NCBI GenBank assembly: GCA_021234155.1
Contig: JAJEKV010000047.1
Location: forward strand, 8,412,033-8,476,032
Direction: 5' to 3'
DNA length: 64,000 bases
DNA from: Isoetes taiwanensis
Lineage: Eukaryota > Streptophyta > Lycopodiopsida > Isoetales > Isoetaceae
Under the pieces are notes generated by a model. That model saw only the letters and a list, made by a program, of their open reading frames with translations, searched no databases and was not told where the DNA came from. The position numbers and the translations under genes are program-made. Shown one piece after another: positions 10,266 to 22,700 of the stretch. How positions within the stretch are numbered: position 1 is the stretch's first letter; each line of letters begins with the position of its first letter.

Positions 10266-10379
10266 GGGGAATGAAGCTTAGTCCTCCATTCCCGGTTTGC
10301 AGTTGACCCACTCCCGGCTAACACCGGTGGTGGGACCCCACCTGCAAAACCGGGAATGGAGTCCCAACCTCCATTCCCC
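10266..10379. mobile_element. 114-bp MITE with TA flanks
   Basis: Inverted ends GGGGAATG...CATTCCCC extend inward as CTCCATTCCCGGTTTGCAG against CTGCAAAACCGGGAATGGAG, so most of the element folds into a hairpin. TA dinucleotides flank both sides (10264-10265 and 10380-10381), as expected for Tc1/mariner (Stowaway-like) insertion. It lies about 240 bp beyond the 3' end of the GPAT gene. Confidence 0.75.
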
Positions 10380-10508
10380 TATACATTCTATTACATCTGC
10401 TCGATACCATTCCCTCTACGCATCAAACTATCTTGCATGCCTATAACTAGTTCTTTAGGATGAGAAAAATTACAACTGCAGAGAGGGAGCAATTCCAAAA
10501 CATTTGGA

Positions 10509-10514
10509 TTTATT
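10509..10514 (-). terminator. Candidate poly(A) signal for the GPAT gene
   Basis: AATAAA on the minus strand about 105 bases past the stop codon. The position is plausible, but the surrounding DNA is AT-rich, so chance is possible. Confidence 0.35.
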
Positions 10515-10616
10515 ACTTCAGATAATAGGAAATAATATGTAGATGATTAACAACAGTGTAGATGAGATATATATTATTATATAAGAATAAAGTAATAAGA
10601 CCATTGGATAGAACCA

Positions 10617-12583
10617 TCAACGGTTAGATTTCCAGGGGAAAGAACAACAAACGGACCCGATGAGCTGGGCACAGGAACGGACAAGGTTAGGACATTCCGA
10701 GGTGGAAAGGGAAGGGGGAGAGGAGACCGGCACGAGCCCGTCAGTTCCAACAAGCATCCGGTATTTGTCTTTACGGGTAAGGTTGGTACACTGGAAACCT
10801 AGGGCATCAGCCAGTAGCTTCTGGACATGGTTGGCCACTTCATGGCTGCTCCGGCCTCCTGAACATGTCAAATCCGGCGGGAGCTGCTTCAGAAATTTTA
10901 CTTCATAGCCCGGCGATGGATTCATGAAGAAAAAGATCGGATCCAAGCCCTTCCATCCCCTCGCTGTAGTCGCATGGAACATGCTTGTCTTGCATATCAC
11001 ACATACAGGTACTATCTGATCCGTCAGTTCTGCAAATAATGCACTAAATCTTAGTAAATATGGCTCCCTGCATGTTGTCCCTTCTGGACATACCGCTAAA
11101 TCCCCTTCTTGCAGCAGATTTGCCATGGTTTTTGCATCTTGAGCCCTGCATCTTGTTAATCTCGCGGTTTTTATCGGAGATATGGCCTCCGAAAGCCGGC
11201 TCACAGAGTATGTAACGGTTCTTACGTTTCTCATTCTTGCAAAGGATATGAATACTGGATCTAGCAGTGTTCTGTGTGTGCAGACGAAGAGGACGCCCTT
11301 TTTTTCGTCGGATTTCTTCTTTGATGGAGGTATGGCCCCTTTTACCCTGACAGAAACTCCAAGAATTGCTTCTATAGGCAGCGCCATTTTTTTTGGTACA
11401 CATACTCCTACTGCCAGCCGGATTACTGCCAAGATTATGCCAAAGGGCATCCATAATAAAATTATCACACAGTTTAATGGTGTTGGAGCATGTACTAGCC
11501 TTCCGTCGTGGAATACCAACGGAGTTGGATATTCATCCTTCCGTACAGAGGGTACAGAACTGTTCTGAACTATGTAGGACCTCTGTAACAGAAAAAATTC
11601 CTTATGTCAGACAAGATATTATTGTTTTATTGAGCTACTCTACAAGATTCTTCTGTCAGACTCTGTTCAACAGAACAGAAAATTTGTTGCCAAACTCTCA
11701 GATGTTTCCCACTGGATGGAAAGAATACTTATGGAAAATCCTGGAGAGAAATGGGGTCTTAACTCTAAACTGCGTCTTTATCAAGTAAGCTAAAAGGCAA
11801 GATTAAGAGCTCATATAGTGTATTAATCTGAAAAACAGAGGAAAACAGAGTCCTATGATCCCAGACTAGCTGCAGGAAAACTACGAAATTTGACACGACT
11901 GCACATTTTTACATAATGCTTACCTTGCACAGGTTCAGGAATGCTTTATTTCCGTATGAATTCGCAATTCCAATGTCAGGAACTCTATCCCGTATATATT
12001 CCTTGAGCATTTTTGAGCTTTTAGCAGGATCAAGAACTCCATTTCCAGTAATAAATCCGGTAAAATAACCCCCAACGGTGGATTGAAGCTCTGTTCCAAA
12101 TACATTTTCGGCCCCTAAATAATACCTGCAGCAGAATTCCGCCATAACTCTGGGCATGGATGTGAGCACATATTTCCGACGGCATTTTACGAAAACCTCA
12201 AAGGATTTAGAATGGAGGTCTTCAAGGAAAAATTTAGGAAGCACGGCTCTGGATGCACCCTCCACAACGGAGCTCTTGAGCCCTGCAAAGGCAACAAATG
12301 TGAAAATATGGAGATGTATATTGCTCGACAGAATGCTCCGCAGAATCATGGCTATGGGCCATACTAGCAGCAGAATCAATGCCCTAAAAAGGCATCCCCC
12401 TTCCAAAGCCACCAGCATGAAGAAATGAAAAACATCTGCAGATCTTAACAATCCGCCCTCCAATTCAATCACCACGTCTTGATCATCCCTTGGCTTCTCA
12501 GCATTTTCAATCTTATCATACTCAAGAATCTCGCCGCTGCAGCATAATTTCTCCCAAATTGATACCAGCTTCAGCATATGCAT
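10617..12583 (-). CDS. GPAT5-like: Glycerol-3-phosphate acyltransferase, GPAT5/7 type
   Basis: Two exons on the minus strand: 12583-11924 (220 codons, ATG start) and 11582-10617 (321 codons plus stop), joined in phase 0 by CAAG|GTAAGC and TTACAG|AGG. The intron is 341 bp and the protein 541 residues, against about 500 for Arabidopsis GPAT5. The family moves an acyl group from acyl-CoA or a dicarboxylic/omega-hydroxy acyl-CoA to glycerol-3-phosphate at the ER, for cutin or suberin. The C-terminal PlsC domain has THRTLLDP (H323, D328), [11 protein letters not shown] (about 383-393) and [20 protein letters not shown]. The N-terminal HAD-like domain reads [12 protein letters not shown] where phosphatase-active GPATs have DxDGT, and the later aspartate motif reads [12 protein letters not shown]. 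Phosphatase is therefore probably lost, as in the GPAT5/7 group. The start is supported by the TATA-like box 110 bp upstream. The segment after the PEGTTC block reads [10 protein letters not shown], unusual for the family. Confidence 0.92.
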
Positions 12584-12691
12584 GATTTCTTCTTTCCTCT
12601 TTTGCAGGATATTTGCCCAGCGCCAGAGCTTGAATACCCCAAATCCGAGATACCCAGTGTCAGATGTGAAGGATTTGAAGCGCCCAAGTGC

Positions 12692-12700
12692 TATTTAAAT
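12692..12700 (-). promoter_or_regulatory. TATA-like box of the GPAT gene
   Basis: ATTTAAATA on the minus strand, about 110 bp upstream of the GPAT start codon. Transcription would begin near 12665. The call rests on sequence and position only. Confidence 0.5.
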
Positions 12701-13062
12701 CAAAATGAAGAACGGGGCTCTGTTTCCATAGCTGCACCGACCAGGGAATGATTTTTTTTCCCATTTTTTGAAATGGCAGCGCATCATCATGGTGCGACAG
12801 CGTTGCGGCAGATCTTGAAGCGAGCAAACAACACGAGAAGGAAGAAGTGGAGAAGAAGCGTCATTTGGCAGTATTGAGTAACTGCTACCGGAGACCTAAG
12901 AATCTCGTGTTTCTGCTTTTGATTTTGATCGGCTCTTTGGTGGCACCAAGACCGAAGCAGCAAATCTTGGACTGGGCAGATGGAGGGAAATAATGGCTGT
13001 GTCAGCGGCTAGTTTGATTTGCAGGCATGAATTGCGCTTGAAGCCCGAGCGAGCGATTCGGC
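12701..13062. other. Region upstream of GPAT, no gene
   Basis: Promoter-proximal and intergenic sequence. Small frames on the minus strand (12896-13257) show no recognisable domain. Confidence 0.4.
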
Positions 13063-13920
13063 CGCTGCAGCATGCATTCTTATAGATCGCGATGGCCATG
13101 CAACGTAAACGTTAGGGTTTACCAGAAAAGAAAGGGGCCCCTTTAAGATACCATAATTGTGGACCACTTGCCCCCAAAAAAATATCTTCATTCCAAAGCA
13201 TTGTTTGGCAAATGTTTTAGGTCTCGTCCGAAAATTTTCTATGGTAATTTTAGTCAATCGGATATCTAGTGTCTAGACGCCTCACATGTCACTGGCAAGT
13301 TTTTGCAGGACGTCAAGCTGTTGAGACGCTCAGGTGTAAACTGCTCCAGCAGTTTCGAGATGAACGGCTCAGACGTCAAACCGGCCGTCTCAGATGAACT
13401 ACATGTGAATACTAAAAGATTTATATGTGAGGCACCTCTAACTTAATCTAAAAATTTTCAGTTCCTCAAACTTTGCCCGACGCTGTTCCAATGACTTTTG
13501 CCTTGCCAACCTCATGAAAGCACATTGGCTCCTAACTTCCTCAAATTTTTATCTAGTTTGGTGCCTTCCTTTAACTTTTTCTCTCTCTCTCTCTCTTCTT
13601 TTTTGTTGTCACTTTGAGTTCCTCAAAATTCAAATGAAATGAATTCGATTCAATTATTTTCCTTGTCTAATTCATGTCCCACGGTGTTCATTCCTCAGGT
13701 GGTGCCCAATTGCGTGATTACTCGGGATTTTGCATGCTCCTTTCTCTCTGCTTAGTTGACCCCGTGAATGCAGTAGATCTTTATATATCGTGCACAATTT
13801 TACCACTTTATGCGATGGCTAGCTTCCGTGAATTATAAAAGTTATATTAATACAAAGTATTGGTGGGCTCTTTGGATAACCTTTTGTATTTAATCTTTCA
13901 CGACAACCTTGGACTTAATG
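13063..13920 (+). repeat. Dispersed duplication D, copy 1 (carries an extra insert)
   Basis: Shares with 16052-16640, in the same order, TGCATTCTTATAGATCGCGA, TTTTGCCTTGCCAACCTCAT, GTCACTTTGAGTTCCTCAAA, GCAGTAGATCTT and GGCTAGCTTCCGTGAATTAT. Copy 1 holds about 290 extra bases between 13198 and 13489 that copy 2 lacks. That extra segment includes a MITE-like element at 13274-13440. No coding function is seen. Confidence 0.75.
13274..13440. mobile_element. MITE-like element family C, copy 1
   Basis: Terminal inverted repeats ACGCCTCACATGT and (A)TATGTGAGGCACCT enclose about 140 bp containing GACGTCAAGCTGTTGAGACG and CAGACGTCAAACCGGCCGTC. A second copy with the same ends and core words lies at 58862-59024. 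Confidence 0.65.
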
Positions 13921-16051
13921 TCGTTGTCTAGTTGTCCTCGAAGTGGTTGCTAACATTTGTTTGGTATACTATTTAACATTAAAAAACTATCAATTAATGA
14001 ACTCATTGTTTGGAAAGTCATAGAAGCGGTTGCCAACGTTCTAATGAAATAGACCATTTGGCATTTAGAAACTATCAAAGATCCAACTCTTTCATCTTTG
14101 TCACCAAGTTGTGTTTTGTTTGCACAGTTGACCGGATTTTTTCCTAGTTAGATTTTCTCATTTTCCAAATTCTTATATAATTGAGTCTTCATTTGGGATC
14201 TTAACAACTTCATAAAGATACATTAGTCATATAACAATATTGCTTGTGGTTTAGAGTTTATATACCCCCCCCTTTCTGAAAGAAAGAATTTTTTTATATT
14301 CATCTGATTGAAAATATTATAACAAATAAAGATCCCTCGTGGATCAAATAAAAAGTAAGTACAAAGATCCCACATGGATCAGATGCCATAACTGAAGCTT
14401 CCATACTTATAAGTCTCTCTATTGTCAGGATGTGAAACAATCAGCCTGAAGCTAGCTAGACAACAGAAGCCCAGCCACCAGACTTCCCCTCAAAAGCCTA
14501 GTTTACGATATGAAAGTGTCATTCTATCCACAATACATCCCTAGCTCGGCACGAATCTATAGAATGGATCAAACTACTCTGTTCTTTTCAAGAGAACAAC
14601 TCTAGACCTTTCTGCTAGCAAGAAAGAGCAAAAGGAAGAGACGAAAATCAAACTGATGTTAAATAACCTGGAATAAGATAAGACTGCAAGAAACCAAATA
14701 ACTAGAAGCCTCTTTCCTCAAGAGCTATATATGATTTTGTTCCACCTTATGGACACATATATCCTTTTGGTGTGTTCCGACTCAATCCCAAAGATCCCGA
14801 TTCCCATGAGAAAGAGCCCATAAGACCTATTCCACTGGCTGAAAATCAAGAAGATTGGGATTGCAAAAAAATCACAGAATTCCGCCAAAACCCTTCATGC
14901 TTGCAAGAAATCATAATGCATCTGATGCATTAGAGCAAAAAGATCCACGTTAGAGCGCACTGAATAAGACTTCAAGAAAAAAAAGAACTGGCAGCTTTAA
15001 TTTGTGCAGATCCTCTAAACAGGCAGTAAGAATCCCCAACTAGCCCTATGGATTTCAAAATCCCTCAAGGAAATCAGCAACAGTGCCGGATTAAGAGAAG
15101 AGAAGGGCGACCTCCCTTCTCTCACGCCGCCCTAGTCGCTACCTGTGCCAAGAACCATTCCCACCCCGAATTTATATATCCTTAAACCTCGAGTTGATAG
15201 ATTTTAACCACAATTGAGTGCTCTCTTGGTTGGCTATCATCCCTTATGATGCCAATAGGAAATACTAGCTTCAGAAATACTAGCTATCCTCCTCCTCCTC
15301 CTCCTCCTCCTCCGTCTTCATTTTCTTCTTCAAGCTAAGACTACAGTCAAATTTTGTAAAAAAAACAAATAAAAGACCTCGTTCAAAGAATAGAATAGAA
15401 TAGAATACATTTTTTATATCCTCCATTACGTCTGCAAGTGCTTTTTACAAATTTTTGGTTGAAAAAAAAAGTTTTACTTAAAAAAAGGATTTTTGTGAGA
15501 GGTTCTTAATTCCTCTTTATATATTATCAATGTACAACTTAAATTAATTGAACTTTGAAATATAATTTACATAGTCAAAGGTTCATAGTAAATACAACCT
15601 TTCCATTATTTCCATTTCTACATAATTTACCTTGTATCCATCATATAGTAAATTTGTGAATTAGAACTTAAAAAGGTAATCTAGAGTATAATTTAGGAAA
15701 ATATCTCTTAAGCATTTACAACATTCAAATTTACTGTCATAAATTTCAAACTTTAAGTATTTCTTGACCACTTTCGGGTCATCGAAGACAGCTTTGGAAG
15801 ACTCAATTGCATCACTAAACGGATTATCTCCTTGATCCCATATTCCTTCAAAAGTGAAGATCTCACCAATTTTATGTCTAGCATGCAGTCTTGATCATAT
15901 TCTTCTCGTGATCTATCCATGGTATCATTTTGTAACAGAAAATTCATTCAAAAGAGAGTGTTTTGGTTACCTGCACAAAAACATTGCATAAGTTAGCAAA
16001 TTTATGGTAACTACACAAGGGGCATCAGGTAAGCTACAAAACACTCTGGCT
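13921..16051. other. Intergenic, AT-rich, no gene recognised
   Basis: No supported coding region. Contains a (CTC)n run at about 15291-15315, a short GAATA run near 15395, and two GATCC...TGGATCA(A/G)AT words near 14330-14385. A minus-strand frame at 15753-15947 has no recognisable domain. Confidence 0.5.
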
Positions 16052-16640
16052 CATTGCTGCAACATGCATTCTTATAGATCGCGATGGCCATGCAATGTAA
16101 ATATTCAGGTTTACGGAAAAAAGAAAGGGGCCTCTTGTAAGATTACGTTTGCAAATGCTTACTATAATTGTGGACCACCTTACCTAAAAAGAAAAATCTT
16201 CTTCTTTCCAAAGACTTTTGCCTTGCCAACCTCATGAAAGCACATTGGCTTCTAATTTCCTCAATCTTTTGTCTAGTTTGGTGCCTGCCTTCTTAACTCT
16301 CTCTCCCTCCCTCCCTCTCTCCCTCCTTTTATGTTGTCACTTTGAGTTCCTCAAAATTCAATTTGAAATGAATTCATTTCAATTATTTTCCTTGTCCAAT
16401 TCAAGGTGGTGCCCACTCAATCGTGCGACCACTCAGATATGGCATGCTCCTTTACTCCATGAATGCAGTAGATCTTCATGTATTGTGGACAACTTTGCCA
16501 CTTTATACAATGGCTAGCTTCCGTGAATTATAAAGTTATATTGATGCAAAGCATTGGTGGGCTCTTGGGATAAGCTTTTTGTATTTGTTTTGTCATGACT
16601 ACCTTGGACTTAAGCCAAGCTAAAAGTTACCACTAGTAAA
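16052..16640 (+). repeat. Dispersed duplication D, copy 2 (empty site)
   Basis: Collinear with 13063-13920 but runs TTTCCAAAGACTTTTGCC directly where copy 1 has about 290 extra bases. It therefore represents the state before, or without, that insertion. Confidence 0.75.
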
Positions 16641-16689
16641 GAATTTTAAATAAGTCTAAATTTTTGCATATAACTGAACAACATGAACC

Positions 16690-17110
16690 ATTATCACAAG
16701 CATAATTAATTATTATGAACCATTACATCTAACACATTTAAATTTAATTCCCCTTAAAACCCCCTTTGATTTGGGTGCATATTCACACGGAGGGTTACTT
16801 CGGGCAACGAGAGCCTTTGGATGGGCATATTTGCCCTTTATTCCAAGATCTGGACCGTACATAAGAATCCTCGTTTGTGGGGTATGCATGTACAAGTTTT
16901 TGTATACTGTATTTTAAGGTTTGCAAAATACTATAAGGTTTGAGTGAATGTACTTAATGGTGTTAATTTTATACATGTATTGTAAATATATTTTTGGGGC
17001 TCTCACGCCCCACGTAACCCTCCTCCTGAATATGCACCCAAACCAAAGGGGGTTTAAGGGGATTTTTATTTAAATGTATTAAATGCAATGGTTTAATATA
17101 ATAATGTTAA
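16690..17110. mobile_element. Foldback element family B, copy 3
   Basis: Left arm TTTGGGTGCATATTCACACG at about 16769, with GGGCAACGAGAGCC. Right arm GGGGCTCTCACGCCCC... and GAATATGCACCCAAACCAAA at about 17028. Outer arms ACACATTTAAATTTAATTCC and ATTTAAATGTATTAAATGCA pair. The middle carries CCTCGTTTGTGGGGTATGCA, shared with copies 1 and 4. Confidence 0.75.
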
Positions 17111-19149
17111 TGGTAGTTGTGTGTTGATTGTTATATTAAAAAAATTTTTAGGACCCTAAGTAAAGCGTAAAAGAAAAATGGGAGAATCTTCCACTAACAT
17201 TGAGAAATGAAGAAACATCCATTCAAACTATTACAAGTTCAAATACCATATTTATAAATTCTTCCTTTTTTCATCTTTTTTATTTGTTGCTTGAGTGCTA
17301 GGAATCTTTAAGCAAAATCGAAATGTTTACATGTCTCAAAGAGTCATTTAAAATGGATTTCTCATTGGGTTTCATTTGTGACTCAAAGATTGACCACCGT
17401 GTTTCAATGATTTGACCATCTTATTTGGCCCCATTAAAGAGGCAACACTAAGCCATCACTATAAGCCCGTATAACAATATAATGCCATTATAAGTAAATA
17501 GTCGTTCTTTTGGACACCACCTTCACTCCAAGCATCGTTAACAACTCAAAGTGATAGTGCATAAGATAGCATGGGAATCACATAAGAGGCCTATGTCTAC
17601 AAAACCCCAATAATTATTACAAGCATTTTAAAAGCGCCAAACAAATCAATATGATTTCACACCTCTAAGATGAGAGGGTACAAAATTGGCGAATGTATCT
17701 TGTCTTAGAGATAATGTTTTCCTTTTCTCTTACAAAGCTTTATGAAATCTTTTATTTAAGCAACCCCCTCGAAAGGCGGTGTATATTCCCATCAATGCAT
17801 ACTAGCAATCGAGAGAATATTTTGCACATACCTCTAAAAGACTTGATTCGGAAGACTAAGTTCTAAAAGACTAAGTTCTAGAAACGGTGAGAAAGAAAAA
17901 AACCGATGCACAATGGTTAAGCTTATTCTTCTTGCCCTGTTGTCATAGACCATGCTTCATGGAGCATATGATTGAGAAGACCTCTCACAAAGACCTTTGC
18001 CCTTACCCGCATCATTAAGGCTAAAGGAAATGAGGAAAAACATATTGCATGAGAACACGAGAGCAAGAAAAAGCAACTCACGCTTCTTTTAGAGCCTTTA
18101 TCTTCTCTCGATCAGTTTCGTTCATGTTTTTCTACATTCATGTCCGATAATGTAGTACGATGCGTCTCGCTCCCATTCTTCCACGCAATAACTCTGCGTC
18201 AACTTACTCTAATATGGAGGAAACGAAATAGGAAGCTACCTTGTTACCAATGTATTCGGCTCCCTAAGGCATTCTCTCAGAATTAGAGCTTCAAAAGCGA
18301 AGAGCTTAAGCAATCATGCATGTATAAGTAAGAGGATGTTTAATGACTTACATTTGGTATTTGTTGCAATATGGGGCGGTATTGCGCTAGGGAATGGCAA
18401 GAAGAGCTTGAATTTCGAGCAAATAATCCGAACATGGGCCAGCCTCCGAATGAGAACTCGACAAATTTCCGCTTGATCTTGCCCCACAAAGATGTTCCCA
18501 ATTAATGATTCTCCTGGCGAGGAAACCGAGGAAGAGAAATCGAGAAGCCCGCCAAAGAAAAAGAAGGCTAAAACTCTAAAGCGAAAGAAGCCTAAGGCTC
18601 CCAAAGAGAAGAAGCCCAAGGCCCAAGATCAAAGCCGCAAAGCCCAGCAAAGAAAGCCCACCGCCTTTTCGTGAAAAAAAGACATGCAAGGACATGATCA
18701 TCACAAGATAGAAGGATGCATAATTGTGAAGCGTAATCAGTAGTACCCATTCCCAACAATTGACCAAAGGATTTGGGCATTCAAGCATTGAATTGTACCA
18801 AAGGCGATAATATTTCCACTGCTTTAATCCACCACGCCAGGATCACAATATGGCCACCCTTTGCGATTTGCGGATGCATGGCCCATTTCTCTTACAACGA
18901 AATTTCATCCAGGGGTATGAGAAATTCCAGAACCCGCAATTCGAACAAAGCGTTTGGGCACATCGCTTTGAAGGGGCGGGCGCGGCAAATTTTCTTACCT
19001 TCCAAATCTTTTTCTTGCCCGCTTCTTCCTAACCCTAAAATAACCCTAAAACATATGGCACGATGCTTGCATGCAAAACTTTGTAAATGGCAACTAAAAT
19101 AAAAAGAGGGCTTTTGTTGTGAGCCCTTGGATGTTGGACCATTGAAAAA
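17111..19149. other. Intergenic, no convincing gene
   Basis: AT-rich sequence. A 60-codon lysine- and proline-rich frame at 18492-18674 (repeated PKAPKEKKPKA-like words) could be a low-complexity protein fragment, but it has no splice or homology support. Nothing else stands out. Confidence 0.45.
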
Positions 19150-19288
19150 AAAAAGCTAAATCAACGACTAAGAAATGGTGCACTCTAGATGTACGCATTA
19201 GTACATCCATTTGAATACGTCATGAAATCTTAGGAAAACCTTTGTGAAAAGCGTACAAAAACACAAAAAAAACCCCCTGTTATTATGC
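19150..19288 (+). repeat. Repeat family A, copy 2
   Basis: Nearly identical to 1-150 through ATGGTGCACTCTAGATGTAC and CCCCCTGTTATTATGCTACA. It is followed without a gap by the left arm of a family B foldback copy. Confidence 0.75.
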
Positions 19289-19700
19289 TACATATTCACA
19301 CCGGGGTGACTCTGGGCATCGAGAGCTGTTGGATGGATATATTTGCCAATTATTCCTCGATCTAGACCGTAGATAGCGATCCTCGTTTGTGGGGTATGCT
19401 CGTATAAGTTTTGGTATACCGTATATGTGAAATACTATAAGGTTTGAGTTAATGTAGTTGATGGTATTCATTTTATATTATGTATTATATGGTTTTTGAA
19501 GTAAAAAGAAAGGGCTCTCGCTGCCCTATGTCACACCCCGTGTGAATATACACCCAAATCAAAGAAAGTTTCGGGGGAATTAAATTTAAATATGTTAGAT
19601 GTAATGGTTTATAATAATTAATTATGCATGTGGTAATGGCTTATGTTGTAGAAGTTTTTGTTTGGCCCCCTCGGGGCCTTAAGAAGGGTGTCATATATAC
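19289..19700. mobile_element. Foldback element family B, copy 4 (left arm truncated)
   Basis: Begins at ATTCACACCGGGGTGACTCT within the left arm and continues through the shared centre CCTCGTTTGTGGGGTATGCT to a full right arm (GGGCTCTCGCTGCCCTATGT, GAATATACACCC, CCCCCTCGGGGCCTTAAGAA). The outer left arm is replaced by repeat A. Confidence 0.7.
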
Positions 19701-22700
19701 AAAAGAAAATATATCTAGCAAAATATGTGATGGCCCATCTTTATTAACCTGTTAAATGTCATGTCTCCAAAACAAATTTCTAGTGGAAAACATATTTTAT
19801 ATGGATATAGCAATATACTTTTGGTGCCATTCTTCAAGGATTTTGCAGGAAAATGCATTGAGCATTTACAGCCTATGTAATAGCAACTTTCAAACGGCCA
19901 TGATTTGCTAACTTGAGTAACTATTATGCATTTGGAATATTCACTACAACAGCTCACAACTATCAACTTCAATAACCATGTCTCGCCATGGATCTTGAAA
20001 TCAGAAACATGCAGCCAACTAATTTAGACCCAACAAGACATTTAAAATAATAGGTATGAAGTTTTTTCTTCTAATATACTCAGGCAGCTTGGCACAGCCG
20101 AAACATTATCAAGAAGTTTGACAGACATTGCAGTACAAGCTTCTCGAACCCAAGCCAATGAGCTAATATTCTCCAAACCTGGAACTTTCCAAGTTTAATT
20201 GACCAGCAAAAACAGAGAAAGAAATAGAGAATGAAAAAGAGAGATATATGGTCTCGTCTAATGTTTGCCTTCATGATGAATCTTGCTGGAGCTGTAAATG
20301 AGATGGTGGCACGATAATATTTGAAAGCATAGCATGCATCATCTGCAAAGGCTTGTAGATTCTAACAATGAAGCTTTAGTTATGTTGGTGCAAAGCCATA
20401 CCTGCATAAAGAGCATAATGGAGCACAATCGAATCTGAAGCGGGAAGAATTAGGTTGACATCTGGGTGATGTTCTAAGAGGAGCCACTGTGGATCAGCTA
20501 AAATCCGTAATGAAGGTGATGTGGATCAGCCGCAGTGGTCATACGAACGCAAACAGAAGGGCAGATATGGCATTCCATCGAAACCCTATTTGAAAGTTCT
20601 CAAGCCTTGCATGTAAAGTGTTGAAAAAAACAATATTTGTTAGCATAGAACCCTCAAATATTATAAGTTCAGAAATACGACCATGGCCACACGATTTTTT
20701 CTCTCATAAAAAACCAACGGTTAAGAAAGGGTGCACTCTAGAAATACTATTTAGTACATGCAAACGATTTCGTTTGCAAATGCTTTTTACAAAATTTTGG
20801 TTTAAAAAAAAAAAAATTAAATCAAAACTAAGATTTTTATTAGAGTTTCTTTTTTTACCAAACCATTGTATGTAATATCTAAGCCACTAAAAATAGAAAA
20901 GGAAGAGAAGCGGCAATTGTTTCTACGCTCATAACTTGAGCTATAAAGGTCAGATTTAGAAGACCTTGGGTTTCATTTATAGAATAGCTTCCACTCCATA
21001 GGCTTCACATCTTAATCCTCAATTCAACATACCACCAAACGAATGAAAATTTATCCTTTAGGAGTAACCCATCCTTGTCAAACACAATTGCATCATCATC
21101 CAAGTCTTAAATGACGTAAGCTCTGCCCTCCGATCCAAGATGATGCCTCTTCAAAGTTGAAAGTTTAAATCTAGCTTCATGCAAGTGATTCTTAGCTAAA
21201 GAAAAATACCTACTAGATAGCTCCAATGCTTGATCCTTCTAGCACTCAATCTAGCATACGTCCAAGTTAAGAAATAACTCAAATATTACTTAATATCATA
21301 TTCTATGTATTCATAGTAATAAGAGGAACAGAGAAACATGCACATCCAATCCAAGATAACAAGCATAATGCAGTTAATGCAACTTTTCATAGGGAAGATG
21401 TTATGTGCCATATAATACTAGGCCACCATTTTTCAAAAGAGATACTCAGATCGGATTAGATATGTATTCTCTTGAGACTTCTTGGGTGGCCAAATCCAAA
21501 AAATTGACAAAAGTAAAATACATAATCAAATCCCCTAGTCTGCGTATCTTATAGCGAGATAGCATATTTAAGTTGATACAAGGGATCCCGTAAGGATTAT
21601 GGCACCTATTATAGAGAATTCCTCTGCGAGTTATCCAATGATATCGAAATATCTTAGGCTACATACTTAATCTCTATATTTGGCCTCTTCCATACATCTA
21701 CTCCAATCACACTGGTTAGTTCTTCAACAAGATTTTATGAACACCAACTGCTGATAATTTCAATCAAGCTCCTACTTGCTTTTCTCTACATGCTTCATGC
21801 GTTTTCTTGGGCTTCAAGTCCAAATCCTTTGGCTATATCCAATAAGTCATGTAACTCAATTGCTACCACTAATTACTATACATGGAAGCACCATTACGGA
21901 ATTTATAACTAGCAATTTTTTTTTTTGGCTCCTTCTGACCTTCATAGTTATAACCATTATCTTAATTTGAAAAACAAGTCCACCAAACAAGTTAAGAAGA
22001 TATTCCAATATCATCTTGTTACATGACATTTAAATCTTGCTTCACGGCCCAAGAATTCGGTCCTTCTGTCCACCATCACCTTATATTAATTAATATTTAA
22101 TTGGGCCATGATATAAATAATGATGTCTTATTCCCATCTAATGCCATGACTTGAATAGATTATTCTGCCAAGATCAATTTTCCTTTCTTAGCAACACTTA
22201 AATCTCTCCAAGGTATTTCAAACATTGTTCAAATACTCTCTCTTTCATATGCACAATCACTTACTTTTCTGTGTAGGTTATTATCAACTGCCTCCATCTG
22301 GATGTATGAGATAAATCATTTAGCTAATCGTGGACATGCTTACAACACTTCTATTAGGATCTAGAATTTTCAAAATAGCATTTCATAAACATATACATTC
22401 TTTTCTACCTTATCTCATGTATGCCCTTCATCCAAGTATATTTAGTTCATCTCCCATGGTTTACTTATTATTACCATTATCTGCATTATTGCTCTAGTTA
22501 TTATACCTAAAATAACATTGTACACTCCTGGCTCACCAATTCTTCAATTTACTATAGTGTGATTCTCTATACATGGGTATATATCCTGATTAGTTTGTTC
22601 CATTAAGTATTTTCTTATGCTCCAGGAAGTCTTCCTAGGCCAACTACTTTACCCATAATCTTCAGTAACCTCCATACAAATTGAATCACATTAATTTTAG

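Noticed and set aside
18492-18674. Lysine/proline-rich frame
   Set aside because: Low complexity, short, and without splice or homology support, so not called as a gene.
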